Shown: positions 30,175-40,044 of the stretch, one piece after another
Numbering within the stretch: the first letter of the stretch is position 1
How the letters are laid out: every line of letters starts with the position of its first letter
Origin: Billgrantia tianxiuensis
Lineage (GTDB): Bacteria > Pseudomonadota > Gammaproteobacteria > Pseudomonadales > Halomonadaceae
Length of the DNA: 64,000 nt
Direction: 5' to 3'
Assembly: GCF_009834345.1 (NCBI RefSeq)
Contig: NZ_CP035042.1
Location: 3,658,001 to 3,722,000 of the forward strand
Made by a program: the position numbers and the translations under genes
The notes under the pieces: generated by a model
The model's database searches: none
The model's input: only the letters and a program-made list of their open reading frames with translations
What the model was told of the DNA's origin: nothing

Positions 30175-31133
30175 GACTCGCCCCCGTGGAAATGTTGCCA
30201 GCCATGGGCGCCACCGATGTCGACTCCCCTCACGCCCGGCTCGGCGCTGACCGTGCCAATCGGAGTCAGGGTCAGCCCCTGCTCCGCCAGACGTCGGCAG
30301 GCCTCGTCGAGCCTCTCGCCGGGCAGGCTGACCAGCAGCTCGTAGTCGTCGCCGCCGCACAGCGCGGCGCGATAGGCGGCCTCTTCGCCCAACGCCTCGA
30401 CCAAGCCCTCCGCCAGCGGCAACGCCTCGGGCTCGAGCCTGGCGCCCACGCCAGACGCCTCGAGGAGGTGTTCGAGGTCGGCCAACAGTCCGTCGGAGAT
30501 ATCAATGGCGGCATGGGCCAGATTGCGCAGCGCCAACCCCGCTGCCAGCCGGGGCTGGGGTTTCAGGTAGCGCTCCAGCAGCGGATGATCGAGATCGCGC
30601 TCGCCGCGCTGCCATAGCGCCAGGCCTCCCGCACCGCCACCGAGGCAGCCGGTGACGGCCAGCACGTCACCGTCGCGCGCACCGCTGCGCGTCAGCGCCT
30701 CTCCGGGAATGACTTCGCCCATTACCGTGACACCGATGGCAAGTTCACCGCGGGTCACATCGCCGCCCACCAGTGCCGTGCCGCTTGCCTGGCACAGCGA
30801 GTGAAAACCATGGGCAAAGTTCGCCAGCCAGGTTTCGTCGTCGTCGCCGAGCGCCAGCGCCATGAGGCACCAACGTGGCTCGGCTCCCATCGCGGCGAGG
30901 TCACTCAGGCTCACCGCGAGCGCACGGTGCCCAATCGCCTCGGCAGGCGCATCGGCGGGAAAATGCACGTCGGCAACCGAAGTATCGACACTGACCGCCA
31001 AGTGCCGCCCCGGCTGCGGAGCGAGTAGCGCACAGTCGTCGCCCACGCCAAGCGGCACGCCGGCTCGAGCACCGGATGCGGCAGGAGTGAGATAGCGGGC
31101 GATCAGTTCGAATTCACTGGCCACCGATGGCAC
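30171..31133 (-). CDS. thiL: Thiamine-monophosphate kinase
   Basis: A 320-residue kinase of the PurM-like fold that makes thiamine diphosphate from thiamine monophosphate. Motifs are SEFELIARYL at the N-terminus, GVGDDCALL (ATP and magnesium site), VSVDTSVADVHFP, GGDVTRG and DISDGLLADL. The start is a GTG at 31133; a second GTG at 31124 would give an N-terminus closer to that of E. coli and cannot be excluded. It is 2 bases after nusB and overlaps pgpA. Confidence 0.95.
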   Translation of the reverse strand: MPSVASEFELIARYLTPAASGARAGVPLGVGDDCALLAPQPGRHLAVSVDTSVADVHFPADAPAEAIGHRALAVSLSDLAAMGAEPRWCLMALALGDDDETWLANFAHGFHSLCQASGTALVGGDVTRGELAIGVTVMGEVIPGEALTRSGARDGDVLAVTGCLGGGAGGLALWQRGERDLDHPLLERYLKPQPRLAAGLALRNLAHAAIDISDGLLADLEHLLEASGVGARLEPEALPLAEGLVEALGEEAAYRAALCGGDDYELLVSLPGERLDEACRRLAEQGLTLTPIGTVSAEPGVRGVDIGGAHGWQHFHGGES

Positions 31134-31135
31134 CT

Positions 31136-31642
31136 TCAGCCACGACGTGCCCTGACCTCGGCGCTACGCAACCGGGCGGCCAGCTTGTCGAGGATACCGT
31201 TGACGTACTTGTGCCCGTCGGTGGCGCCGAAAGACTTGGCGAGTTCGACGCCTTCGTTGATCACGACCCGGTAGGGCACTTCCAGACGTCGGCTGAGCTC
31301 ATAGGCGCCCAGGCGCAGGATCGCCAATTCGATGGGATCGAGATCCTCCAGGCGACGGTCGAGCAGCGGAGCGATGGAAGCATCCAGATCGTCGCGGAAG
31401 CGCACCACGTTGTGCAGCAGTTCGTGAAACAGCGCCAAGTCGGCGATCTGCATCACCTTGGCCCAGTTCTCGTGATCCTCGAGATCCTCGTCGGGCTGCT
31501 GGCTGCGGAACTCCGCCTCGATCGAGGTGGCCGACTTGCCGGTCATGTGCCACTGATAGAGCCCCTGTACCGCCAGTTCACGGGCCGCTCGCCGCGCTTG
31601 CTGGCCCGCTGAGGGGGGGCGTTGCGGGCGCGATGCACTCAT
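31136..31642 (-). CDS. nusB: Transcription antitermination factor NusB
   Basis: A 168-residue all-helical protein that binds boxA RNA with NusE (S10) in rRNA antitermination. Typical sequences are [31 protein letters not shown] and [17 protein letters not shown] followed by [11 protein letters not shown]. The N-terminal 15 residues are basic and variable. The start overlaps the ribH stop by 4 bases. Confidence 0.95.
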   Translation of the reverse strand: MSASRPQRPPSAGQQARRAARELAVQGLYQWHMTGKSATSIEAEFRSQQPDEDLEDHENWAKVMQIADLALFHELLHNVVRFRDDLDASIAPLLDRRLEDLDPIELAILRLGAYELSRRLEVPYRVVINEGVELAKSFGATDGHKYVNGILDKLAARLRSAEVRARRG

Positions 31643-32142
31643 GAAGCTTCTCCGTTGCGGCCTTCGCCGTCACCGAAGCCACGCAGCAAGGAAACCATTT
31701 CCATGGCCGCCATGGCCGCTTCAGCCCCTTTGTTACCGGCCTTGGTGCCGGAGCGCTCAATGGCCTGTTCGATCGAGTTGACCGTCAGTACGCCATTGGC
31801 AATGGGCGTCTCGAACTCCAGCTGAAGATTGCCCAGCGCCGCGTTGCAGCCACCCGCCACATATTCGAAGTGCGGCGTACCACCACGGATCACCGCGCCC
31901 AGGGCGATCACCGCATCGGGACGCGCCACCTGCAAAGCACGCTTGACCGCCAGCGGCAATTCCCAGGCACCGGGGACATGGACGATATCGATGTTCTCGG
32001 CATCCACGCCGTGGCGCACCAGGCTGTCCACGGCGCCCTCGACCAGGCTGTCGACGACATGATGGTTGAAACGTCCCACCACGATCACGTAGCGACCGTC
32101 GACGTCGACGAAATTGCCTTCCAGTTGAGACAGGGTATGCAT
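31639..32142 (-). CDS. ribH: 6,7-dimethyl-8-ribityllumazine synthase
   Basis: A 167-residue enzyme that joins the 5-amino-6-ribitylaminouracil intermediate with dihydroxybutanone phosphate in riboflavin synthesis. Motifs are [46 protein letters not shown] and [14 protein letters not shown]. The ATG at 32142 gives [20 protein letters not shown]. It lies between ribB and nusB in the conserved order. Confidence 0.95.
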   Translation of the reverse strand: MHTLSQLEGNFVDVDGRYVIVVGRFNHHVVDSLVEGAVDSLVRHGVDAENIDIVHVPGAWELPLAVKRALQVARPDAVIALGAVIRGGTPHFEYVAGGCNAALGNLQLEFETPIANGVLTVNSIEQAIERSGTKAGNKGAEAAMAAMEMVSLLRGFGDGEGRNGEAS

Positions 32143-32253
32143 CGCTAATTCCTGATGAAAAATGGTCCTGCTGAAAACGATATGGGTGCTGCCGAATCGA
32201 AAAGCCGGCAGCCAGTGCCGGCCCACGCGCTTCGTCACCCGACGAGCACCGGC

Positions 32254-33420
32254 TCAGTCGCCCTCGACGCTCTCTTGTTCACCCGCCCGCTCACCCGGCG
32301 CGATCAGCTCGACCACCTCGAGATCGAAGCCGGACAGCGCCGAGAACTTCCACGGCGAGCTGAGCAACCGCATGCGTCCGACACCCAGATGGCGCAGGAT
32401 CTGCGAGCCGGTACCGATGGTAAGGTAGTTGCCGGCACCGTCGGAGTCGCTGGTGCGCGGCAGGCGCCGCCGCTCGAGGAATACTTCCAGCTGATCGCGG
32501 AAATCCTGGTGCGGACGGCCGTCGTCGAGCAGCACGAATACGCCATGCTCGACCCGGGCGATCTCTTCCAGTGCGCTGTGGGTCGTCCAGTTACGGCTTT
32601 CGCTCTTCTGCAGGCCCAGCAGGTCGCGCATGGTATCGGCCAGGTGCACCCGCACTGTGGTCAGGTCTTCGGGGCTGGGGTGTCCCTTGACCAGCGCTAC
32701 ATGATGCGCATTCTGGATGCGATCGTGAAAGACGTGCAAGGTCAGCTTGCCCACGGCCGTATCGACCAGCGTGGACTCCACCGGCTCGACAGTCTGTTCG
32801 TTGTGGATGCGGTAGTGGATCAGATCGGCGATGGTGCCCATCTTGAGGCCGTGCTCGGCGGCGAAGCGCTCGAGCTCGGGGCGACGTGCCATGCTGCCGT
32901 CGTCGTTCATGACTTCGCAGATCACGCCGCTGGGGTCGAAGCCGGCCAGGGCGGCCAGGTCGCAGGCCGCCTCGGTATGACCGGCACGGCGTAGCACGCC
33001 ACCGGGCTCGGCCATCAGCGGAAAGATGTGACCGGGCTGAACGATGTCCTCGGGGCGTGCGTTGCGAGCGGCAGCCACCTGCACGGTACGCGCCCGATCG
33101 GCGGCCGAAATTCCGGTGGTCACGCCCTCCGCCGCCTCGATCGACAAGGTAAACTTGGTCCCGAAGCCGGAGCCGTTGTCGCGAACCATCAGCGGCAGAT
33201 TGAGGCGCTCGCAGCGCTCGCGGGTCATCGGCATGCAGATCAGGCCGCGCGCGTGGCGCGCCATGAAGTTGATATGCTCGGCCTCGACCTTCTCGGCGGC
33301 CATGATGATATCGCCTTCGTTCTCGCGATCCTCATCGTCCATGAGGATCACCATCTTGCCCTGCCGAATGTCTTCGATCAGTTCTTCGATGGAAGCCAGG
33401 CCCCCGGGGGAAGATTTCAC
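32254..33420 (-). CDS. ribB: 3,4-dihydroxy-2-butanone 4-phosphate synthase with a degenerate GTP cyclohydrolase II domain (RibBX-like)
   Basis: A 388-residue protein. The first half is an intact DHBP synthase, with [20 protein letters not shown] and TGISAADRA. The second half has the GTP cyclohydrolase II fold by alignment but lacks its zinc cysteines: where GCHII has a Cys-Leu-Thr-Gly-Asp and Cys-x-Cys pattern, this protein reads [15 protein letters not shown]. It therefore probably makes only dihydroxybutanone phosphate, like the RibBX variant of proteobacteria, and a separate ribA should exist elsewhere. The GTG at 33420 is the likely start; upstream codons only translate a tandem repeat. 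No FMN riboswitch is seen upstream. Confidence 0.9.
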   Translation of the reverse strand: MKSSPGGLASIEELIEDIRQGKMVILMDDEDRENEGDIIMAAEKVEAEHINFMARHARGLICMPMTRERCERLNLPLMVRDNGSGFGTKFTLSIEAAEGVTTGISAADRARTVQVAAARNARPEDIVQPGHIFPLMAEPGGVLRRAGHTEAACDLAALAGFDPSGVICEVMNDDGSMARRPELERFAAEHGLKMGTIADLIHYRIHNEQTVEPVESTLVDTAVGKLTLHVFHDRIQNAHHVALVKGHPSPEDLTTVRVHLADTMRDLLGLQKSESRNWTTHSALEEIARVEHGVFVLLDDGRPHQDFRDQLEVFLERRRLPRTSDSDGAGNYLTIGTGSQILRHLGVGRMRLLSSPWKFSALSGFDLEVVELIAPGERAGEQESVEGD

Positions 33421-33514
33421 GCTGGAATCTCCGGTATGTCGATCGACTTGCTGGACGATAGTGCACCGCAACAGAACGTTGCCGGCCATATCGCACCACT
33501 TTGAATGGGCGTCA

Positions 33515-33607
33515 GAGTACATTGGCGCGGCTTCGGGCGCCAGTAGCGAGTACATTGGCGCGGCTTCGGGCGCCAGTAGCGAGTACATTGGCGCGGCTTC
33601 GGGCGCC
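33515..33607. repeat. 33-bp tandem repeat, 2.8 copies, between ribD and ribB
   Basis: A 33-base unit is repeated exactly at 33515-33547 and 33548-33580 and continues for 27 bases at 33581-33607. Its core GGCGCGGCTTCGGGCGCC can form a short hairpin with arms GGCGC and GCGCC. It occupies the gap between the ribD stop and the ribB start, where many relatives carry the riboflavin synthase gene. In one frame on the minus strand it would encode an 11-residue repeat, but there is no sign that this is translated. Confidence 0.92.
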
Positions 33608-33656
33608 CCTCCCCAACCTCCTACCCCGGGCTCATCGCACAGGAGGCTACGACGCT

Positions 33657-34789
33657 CTACTGCCGGCGCTCCGGCCGCGCCGTGATCCGCCAGTCGCGCC
33701 CCACGGCGCGGATGTCGAGGATCTCCAGCGGACGCTGCTGCGCCATGCGTGTCAGCCCCGGCAAGGCGAACAGCGGGCGCGCCTCGCCGCCGAGCAGCGT
33801 CGGCGCCACGAACAGCTGCATCTCGTCGACCAGGCCGGCATCCAGCATCGCCCCGGCCAGCGTAGCCCCGGTCTCGAGCAGCACCTCGTTGACCAGCTCT
33901 TGCTCGGCCAGGTAGCGCATCAGCGCCGAAAGGTCGACACGGCCATCATCGCCAGCACGCAGCACCACCACCTCGGCGCCAGCCGCCTCCAGGCGTGTGC
34001 GGCGCTGCGGCTCGTGCCCGGGCACGGTCGCGACCAGCGTGCGCCCTGGCTCACGCAGGCAGGCTGCCGCCTGAGGCAAGCGTAGTTGGGTGTCGACCAC
34101 CACCCGCAGCGGCTGGCGCGCAGCGATGGCTTCGGCATCATCGAGGCCCAGCTGCGAAGCGCGCACCGTCAGGCGCGAATTGTCGAAGATGATCGAGTCG
34201 ACACCGGTCATGACCGCACTGGCGCTGGCCCTGAGTCGCTGCACGTCTTCCCGCGCGTGGGGCCCGGTGATCCACTGCGACTCCCCCGACTGCATGGCGG
34301 TGCGCCCATCGAGGCTCATGGCCATCTTCAAGCGGACGAACGGACGCTGGCGCGTCATGCGGGAGATGAAGCCAGCGTTCAGCTTGCGCGCTTCCTCCTC
34401 GAGCAGTCCTACCTCGACTTCGATTCCCGCCTCGCGCAGCATGGCGATACCGCGCCCGGCCACCTCGGGGTTGGGATCCTGCACGGCCACCACCACGCGT
34501 TGGATACCGGCCTCGATCAATGCCACCGCACAGGGCCCGGTGCGGCCGTGGTGGGAACAGGGTTCCAGGGTCACGTAGGCGGTGGCGCGACGAGCGGCTT
34601 CCCCGGCCCTGCGCAGGGCATGGATTTCGGCGTGCGGCTCGCCGGCTCGCACGTGCCAGCCCTCGCCGATCAGGCGGTGGTTCTTGACCAGTACGCAACC
34701 CACGCGGGGTTGGGATGAGTGGTATAAAGGCCGCGGCGGGCGAGCTGCAGCGCCCGGGCCATCCAGGCAGCATCGGTCGGCTTGGCCAT
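33657..34789 (-). pseudogene. ribD: Bifunctional diaminohydroxyphosphoribosylaminopyrimidine deaminase / reductase, one frameshift
   Basis: The gene starts at 34789 behind AGGAGCGAT with MAKPTDAAWMARALQLARRG. The reading continues TTHPNP, then must shift at the four-base G run 34706-34709 to enter VGCVLVKNHRLIGEGWH. The deaminase has the zinc motifs HAEIHAL and EPCSHHGRTGPC. The reductase domain follows from RPFVRLKMAMSLDGRTAM. One added base gives a normal 377-residue protein. It acts on the second and third steps of riboflavin synthesis. It lies 85 bases downstream of nrdR. Confidence 0.92.
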
Positions 34790-34874
34790 ATCGCTCCTAT
34801 GCTTCGTTGAGACTAGCTGCACCCGCACGCCAACGGTGGCATCGACAGCCAAACCGAGACGCAGGCCTGCTGGG

Positions 34875-35357
34875 CTAGTCCTCGGCGGTACCCGGCGGGA
34901 AGCCGGGCTCTTGAGATAGGCGATCGATCTCGGCGCGGAACTCGTCGATGTCCTGGAAACGCCGGTAGACCGAGGCAAAACGGATATAAGCCACCTGGTC
35001 CAGGCGCTTGAGCGCCTGCATCACGGCTTCGCCAATGTCGCGCGCCTGGATCTCGCGCTCGCCGCTGGCACGCAGGCGATGACGAATCTGCTCCACCGCC
35101 GCCTCGATGGACTCGGCACTGACCGGGCGCTTCTCCAGCGCGCGCAACATGCCGGCCCGCAGCTTGCGGTCATCGAAGGTTTCCCGGGAGCCATCGGACT
35201 TCACCACTCTGGGCATGACCAGCTCGGCGGTCTCGTAGGTGGTGAAGCGCTCGCCGCAGTCGGTGCATTGGCGGCGACGACGCACCTGATCGCCCTCCGC
35301 TACCAGGCGGGAGTCGGTCACGCGGGTGTCATGGGCGCCACAGAAGGGGCAATGCAT
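34875..35357 (-). CDS. nrdR: Transcriptional repressor NrdR
   Basis: A 160-residue zinc-ribbon and ATP-cone regulator of ribonucleotide reductase genes. The zinc ribbon is [13 protein letters not shown] with [12 protein letters not shown]. The ATP-cone follows from [15 protein letters not shown] to about residue 135. Length and start match the family. It is the first gene of the rib-nusB block. Confidence 0.96.
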   Translation of the reverse strand: MHCPFCGAHDTRVTDSRLVAEGDQVRRRRQCTDCGERFTTYETAELVMPRVVKSDGSRETFDDRKLRAGMLRALEKRPVSAESIEAAVEQIRHRLRASGEREIQARDIGEAVMQALKRLDQVAYIRFASVYRRFQDIDEFRAEIDRLSQEPGFPPGTAED

Positions 35358-35494
35358 GGTATCGATCCGAACGTGAAGCGGGGCGACCCAGCGGTCACAC
35401 GTGGGTCACGATTCATACTTCCTGCCCCGGTATTGTACCCACTCCCCCGTCACCCGCCCAGCTTCGACGTCGCGCCCCGGCCGGTCTGCCTCGC

Positions 35495-35988
35495 CTAGTG
35501 CGCGTGGTCATGCTTGTGGTCATGAGCGTGCGCGTGACCATGCTGCCCTTGTTCCTCTACCACAATACGCTGAACCGGTGCTTCCAGACGCTGCGATTCG
35601 CCCGACTCGAAGCCAAGCTCGATCTCGACGGGCTCGCCTTCGACCAGCGGGTCGGTCAATCCGATCAGCATCAGATGAAGCCCCCCGGCGCCAGCTCGAC
35701 CGACTCGCCGGCGGGGACAACAAGCTCGGGCAGCTTGCGCATTTGCATCACCCCATCCACGTCTACGTGGTTGTGCAGCTCCAGCGTTTCTGCCGCCGGC
35801 GAATGCGCAGTGACCAGCACCACCTCCTGCTCCCCAGGGTTGCGCAGCGTCATGAAGGCAGCGGAGGCCGGCGAGCCGGGCGGCACGGCACGCACCTGCG
35901 CCTGTTCGATGACCAGAGGGTCGGCCAGGGCCGCGAACGAGACCAGCGAAAGGCCGGTGGCAACCACTAACGAACGGGGCAGCATCAT
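35495..35988 (-). pseudogene. PCu(A)C periplasmic copper chaperone with His-rich tail, one frameshift
   Basis: The gene starts at 35988 behind AGGAGTCACGAG with a Sec signal (MMLPRSLVVATGLSLVSFAA, cleavage near ALA-DP). The copper motif is split: HNHVDVDGVMQMRKL is in the first frame and HLMLIGLTDPL in the second, which together match the H-M-x10-M-x21-H-x-M pattern in outline. The break is in the six-base C run 35681-35686; one added base gives 164 residues. The tail GHAHAHDHKHDHAH is rich in His and probably binds metal. PCu(A)C proteins deliver Cu(I) to cytochrome oxidase. It is divergent from dsbG. Confidence 0.85.
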
Positions 35989-36115
35989 CTCGTGACTCCT
36001 TGTTGTATCGTGGCACTTGGAAGGTAGCGCACAGCATACTACGACGTTTGCGAAGCGCTGTCGGGATGCGTCAACGCGACTCAGCGATGGATTCGGCAAC
36101 CAAGGAAATCCGCTC

Positions 36116-36874
36116 ATGCCCTTTCGATTCACCCTGCTCTCCTCCGCCCTGGCTGTGCTCGCTGCCGCCCCGGCGATTCATGCCGACGACTGGCCGCCGC
36201 CCATTCGCGCCCTGGTCGCCGAGGGCCTCGAGGTCCATGGCGATTTTCCGGCTCCCGATGGCCTGACGGGTTACGCTGCCAGCCATCAAGGGCGTGAAAT
36301 GACCGTATTCGTGACCGCCGATGGCCAACACGCCGTCGTCGGCACCCTGATCGATGCCGAAGGCAATGACCTCTCCGAGGCACCGCTGGACGAACTGGTG
36401 CGCGCGCCCCAGGAAGATGCGGTCTGGCAGCGCCTGGAGGAGAGTCACTGGATCGTCGACGGCAACCCCGAGGCCCCGCGAGTGCTGTATACCTTCACCG
36501 ATCCCAACTGTCCGTTCTGTCGCCAGTTCTGGGAGGCTGCACGCCCTTGGGTCGAGGCTGGCGAGGTTCAGTTGCGCCACGTCATGGTGGGAGTGCTGCA
36601 GCAGGACAGCCCCGCCAAGGCCGCCGCCATGCTGGGCGCCGATGATCCCGAGACGGCCCTGCACGACCATAGCATTGGCGCTGATGAAATCACCCCTTCG
36701 GCCCAGCCCCGACGCATCGAGGACATGGTCTACCGCAATAACCAGCTGTTCGATGAACTGGGCCTTTACGCCACGCCGACCACGGTTTACCAGCGCAACG
36801 GCCGCCTGGAGCGGGTGGACGGCATGCCCAGCGAGGAACGCCTGGTGGAAATGATGGGTGGTGCGGCTCCCTGA
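36116..36874 (+). CDS. dsbG: Thiol:disulfide interchange protein DsbG
   Basis: A 252-residue periplasmic protein with signal peptide MPFRFTLLSSALAVLAAAPA (cleavage near IHA-DD), an N-terminal dimerisation domain and a thioredoxin-like domain carrying CPFC at residues 132-135. The DPNCPFCRQFWEAARPWVEAG region and the late cis-Pro loop ATPTTVY are typical of DsbG, which reduces sulfenylated cysteines or isomerises disulfides. The start at 36116 follows AAGGAAATCCGCTC. It shares a divergent promoter region with the copper chaperone gene, and both act on envelope thiols and metals. Confidence 0.9.
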   Translation: MPFRFTLLSSALAVLAAAPAIHADDWPPPIRALVAEGLEVHGDFPAPDGLTGYAASHQGREMTVFVTADGQHAVVGTLIDAEGNDLSEAPLDELVRAPQEDAVWQRLEESHWIVDGNPEAPRVLYTFTDPNCPFCRQFWEAARPWVEAGEVQLRHVMVGVLQQDSPAKAAAMLGADDPETALHDHSIGADEITPSAQPRRIEDMVYRNNQLFDELGLYATPTTVYQRNGRLERVDGMPSEERLVEMMGGAAP

Positions 36875-36915
36875 GAAGCTCATCGGCAGCCGCCACGAGG
36901 CGGCCGCCGTGGCAA

Positions 36916-37329
36916 TCATGAACGAGCGGGAACGGCCCGAGCCAGAAACCAGCCTGCGACCATGGCAATCAACATGGCGAACAGCGGCGCCGTCAATCCG
37001 GCAACGGAGGCGATCGCCGGCCCGGGACAATAGCCGGAAAGCCCCCAGCCGATGCCGAACAGGGCGGCTCCGCCGATCAGCCTGGTGTCCAGGTCCTGGC
37101 GGGTGGGTAGTTGGAAAGCCCGGGCGAACACTGGCCGCACCAGGCGGAACACCAGCCGATAGCCGATGAAGGTGGTCGCCACGGCTCCGCCGAGCACGAA
37201 CATCAGCGTCGGGTCCCAGGCGCCAAAGAAATCGAGGAAACCGAGCACGCGGGCGGGGTCGGTCATGCCGGAAAGCGCCAGCCCCAGGCCGAACAGCAGC
37301 CCGGCAATGTAGCCCATTAGCGTTTTCAT
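36916..37329 (-). CDS. YeeE/YedE (DUF6691) family sulfur-compound permease half
   Basis: A 137-residue inner-membrane protein starting MKTLMGYIAGLLFGLGLALSGMTDPARVLGFLDFFG. It has the conserved DPTLMFVLGGA and GWGLSGYCPGPA sequences of the YeeE/YedE family, whose cysteine in GYCPGP takes part in thiosulfate-type transport. It overlaps the stop of the next-upstream paralogue by 4 bases (start 37329, paralogue stop 37326-37328). Together they form the two halves of one permease in the sulfur island. Confidence 0.88.
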   Translation of the reverse strand: MKTLMGYIAGLLFGLGLALSGMTDPARVLGFLDFFGAWDPTLMFVLGGAVATTFIGYRLVFRLVRPVFARAFQLPTRQDLDTRLIGGAALFGIGWGLSGYCPGPAIASVAGLTAPLFAMLIAMVAGWFLARAVPARS

Positions 37330-37787
37330 GCCCCACCCCCGAGCACATGCCGCACGATGTAGACGGTGGCGATGGCACTGAGCAGGAACGTCACCGTGGC
37401 CACCATGGAACGCGGCGACAGCCGCGCCAGGCCACACACGCCATGACCGCTGGTGCAACCGCTGCCGAGCCCGGTTCCCACGCCGACCAACAGGCCGGCC
37501 ACCAACATCAGCGCCACGCCACCGGCGGGCTGGCCAACCACCTCCCCAGGCTCTCCGACCACATTGCCCAGGCCGCCGCCCAGCAGCATGAGCAGCAGCG
37601 GACCGCTGACCAGCCCCGCCACGAAGGCGATGCGCCAGGCGCTGTCACCCTTGGGCAGGGTTGTCACCAATCCGCCGACGATGCCGCTGATACCGGCGAT
37701 GCGGCCCAGCGTTGCCATCAGCCACACGGCCGACAGCCCGATGAGTACTCCGCCCACCAGCCCCAAGAGACTCGATGTCCAGTCCAC
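37326..37787 (-). CDS. YeeE/YedE family sulfur-compound permease half
   Basis: A 153-residue membrane protein with the family block LVGVGTGLGSGCTSGHGVCGLARLS in the second half, including two conserved cysteines in GCTSGHGVCG. It pairs with the following gene. Such two-protein YeeE/YedE units commonly lie with MBL persulfide dioxygenase, rhodanese and SulP genes, as here, and are thought to move sulfur compounds across the inner membrane. The start MDWTSSLLGLVGGVLIG is conserved. Confidence 0.9.
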   Translation of the reverse strand: MDWTSSLLGLVGGVLIGLSAVWLMATLGRIAGISGIVGGLVTTLPKGDSAWRIAFVAGLVSGPLLLMLLGGGLGNVVGEPGEVVGQPAGGVALMLVAGLLVGVGTGLGSGCTSGHGVCGLARLSPRSMVATVTFLLSAIATVYIVRHVLGGGA

Positions 37788-37804
37788 ATTCTTCTCCTAC
37801 GTTA

Positions 37805-39584
37805 TCATTCGAATTTGAAGCTGCTCTGCCGCGGGGCGGCCGGCTCATCGGCCCCGCACACATCACCCAATGTCCGAGCCCCGCCATGCAGCGCATTCCA
37901 GGCATCATAGGTGCTCAGAAATACGCACCCACTCAGCTCGCGGCAAAATGGGGTGTTCTTCAGTCGGTCCATGACAGGTCCCTTGACCTCCGCCAGGTGC
38001 AGCTCGACCCCGGCGTCGCGCAAGCGCGCATTGATCGCCTCCAGGCTCTCGAGCGCCGACGCGTCGACGACATTGACCGCCTGGCAGGCCAGCACCATAT
38101 GGCGCAGGCTGGGCCGGCGTGCCGCCAGCTCCATGACGGTATCCTCGAGATAGCGCGAATTGGCGAAATAAAGGCTTTCGTCGACGCGCAGGATAGCCAA
38201 TTGCGGGTCGGTTTCCACACGATGCCGCTCGACGTTGCGGAAATGCTCGGTGCCCGGCACCAGCCCCACCAGGGCGCTGTGGGGCCGACTGGTACGGTAG
38301 AGATGCAGCGCAAGCGACAGTCCCACCCCCACCAGGATACCGCTCTCCACGCCATGCCCCAGGGTCGTCAGGATAGTGGCCGACATGGCGGCAAAGTCAC
38401 TGCGCGAGTAGCTCCAGGTACGGCGGATGGCGCCGAAATCGACCAGCGACAGCACCGCCACGATAATGGTGGCCGCCAACGTGGCGATCGGCAGGTAGGC
38501 AATCAGCGGTGTCAACAGTAGTGCTGCCAGGGCGATGCCCACCGCAGTGAAGGCCCCAGCCGCAGGGGTCTCGGCCCCGGCATCGAAATTCACCACCGAG
38601 CGGGCGAAGCCGCCCGTGACCGGCATGCCCCCCGAAAAGGACGCCGCAATATTGGAGGCCCCCAGCCCCACCAGTTCCTGGTCCGGGTCGATACGCTGGC
38701 GCCGCTTCGCAGCGAGGGTCTGCCCCACCGAGACCGACTCCACGAAACCGATCACGCTGATCAACAGTGCCGCCACGAACAGTTGGCTCCACAGACCGCT
38801 ATCGAAACCGGGCAGGGTCAGCGGCGGCAGGCCTGCTGGCACTGCCCCTACCACGGCCACGCCCTGTGCATCCAGGCCCAGCCCCCAGGTGGCCACTGTG
38901 GTCACTGCCACGGCGAGGATAGGCGCAGCCTTGGTCAGCATGTCCGCCGGTCGTGCCGGCACGCCCAGCTTTCGCAGGCCCGGTTTCAGCCAACGGCGCG
39001 CGACATGGAGAAACGCCAGCACGGAAAGACCGATGATCAGCGTAGGCCCGTTCACTCCCCCAGGTTGCCGCCCAGGCTGACCAGGAGCTCCAGCAGGTTG
39101 TGACCACTGGCTTCCACGCCCAGCACATGCTTGAGCTGACTGGCGGCAATTATCAGCCCCGAGGCGGTGATGAAGCCCGAAATGACCGGGTGGCTGAGGA
39201 AATTGGCCAGAAAGCCCAACCGGGCAATTCCCATCAGGATCAGGATCAGTCCCGAGATCAGCGCCAGCACTAGCGCAGCGCCGAGGTATTCCGGCGAGCC
39301 CTGGGGGCGATCTGCCCCACCGCTGCCGCCGTCATCAGCGATACCACCGCCACCGGCCCCACCGCCAGGGTCCGACTAGTGCCGAACACAGCATAGACCA
39401 CCAAAGGCGCGATGCTGGCGTAGAGCCCCACCTCGGGTGGCAGGCCGGCCAGCATGGCATAAGCCAGCGACTGGGGAATTAGCATGATGGTCACGATGAC
39501 CGCCGCCAGCAGGTCGCTGGACAAGGTGGCACGCCCGTACCCTGGCAGCCACTGCAGGATCGGCAGGTAGCGCTTGAAATTCAT
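37805..39584 (-). pseudogene. SulP family anion transporter with STAS domain, two frameshifts
   Basis: Three consecutive frames together encode one SulP transporter of 593 residues. The first starts MNFKRYLPILQWLPGYGRA and runs to AVGQIAP. The second continues GSPEYLGAALVLALISG to SLGGNLGE. The third continues NGPTLIIGLSVLAFLHVARR through the membrane domain to a C-terminal STAS domain (VDASALESLEAINARLRDAG). Breaks are at the five-base G run 39303-39307 and near 39053-39056; one base at each restores the frame. It would take up sulfate, bicarbonate or another anion; the nearby sulfur genes favour sulfate. Confidence 0.88.
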
Positions 39585-39587
39585 CGC

Positions 39588-40022
39588 TCAGTTCTGCCTG
39601 GCAGCGGCTTCCAGCTGGGCACGACGCTCCTCGAGGTCATGCCCCGCAGCACGTGCGACGGCCAGCAGCATGGGAATGTTGCATTGAGCCTCACGGCTGC
39701 GCGCATGTGCCCACAGATGCACCGCCCGCCTGCCGGTCCGGCAAAAGGCAAGGATCGGCCTGGGCAGCTCATCCAGGGCCCTTCCGAAGGCCTCGATATC
39801 GGCATCACCGTATTCACCCGGCGTCACCGGGATGCAACGCCACTCGATCCCCAGCTCGGCGGCCTTGGCACTGAGGGCACGGTCGTCTGGGTGATCCTCC
39901 GCTTCACCAGATCGGCGGTTGCAGATCACCGCACGAAAACCTTGGCGGGCGACCTCCTCGAGATCGCTCGGAGTCAAGGCATCGGCGATGGCAAAGCCGG
40001 GCTCAATTTGATGTATCTGCAT
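39588..40022 (-). CDS. TIGR01244 family sulfur transferase / phosphatase-like protein
   Basis: A 144-residue protein of the type often found fused to, or beside, MBL persulfide dioxygenases (Blh/BlsE-like group). It has a rhodanese- or PTP-like active loop AFCRTGRRAVHLW with the catalytic cysteine near residue 95, and the family signature RSGEAEDHPDDRAL. It ends 3 bases after the SulP start in the operon order, downstream of the MBL hydrolase. It likely handles sulfane sulfur in sulfide detoxification. Confidence 0.85.
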   Translation of the reverse strand: MQIHQIEPGFAIADALTPSDLEEVARQGFRAVICNRRSGEAEDHPDDRALSAKAAELGIEWRCIPVTPGEYGDADIEAFGRALDELPRPILAFCRTGRRAVHLWAHARSREAQCNIPMLLAVARAAGHDLEERRAQLEAAARQN

Positions 40023-40044
40023 GGCGGCTCGCCTCCTGTCCGGC

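Noticed and set aside
33515..33607. CRISPR-like array
   Set aside because: The 33-bp units are directly joined with no spacers, so this is a plain tandem repeat.
33421..33656. FMN riboswitch (RFN element) upstream of ribB
   Set aside because: I looked for the conserved RFN segments on the minus strand and found none. The stretch is mostly tandem repeat and a short GC-balanced leader.
36890..36912. Possible terminator between dsbG and the YeeE/YedE gene
   Set aside because: The 6-bp stem GCCGCC/GGCGGC is short, and in a GC-rich region this can arise by chance; no U-tract is present.
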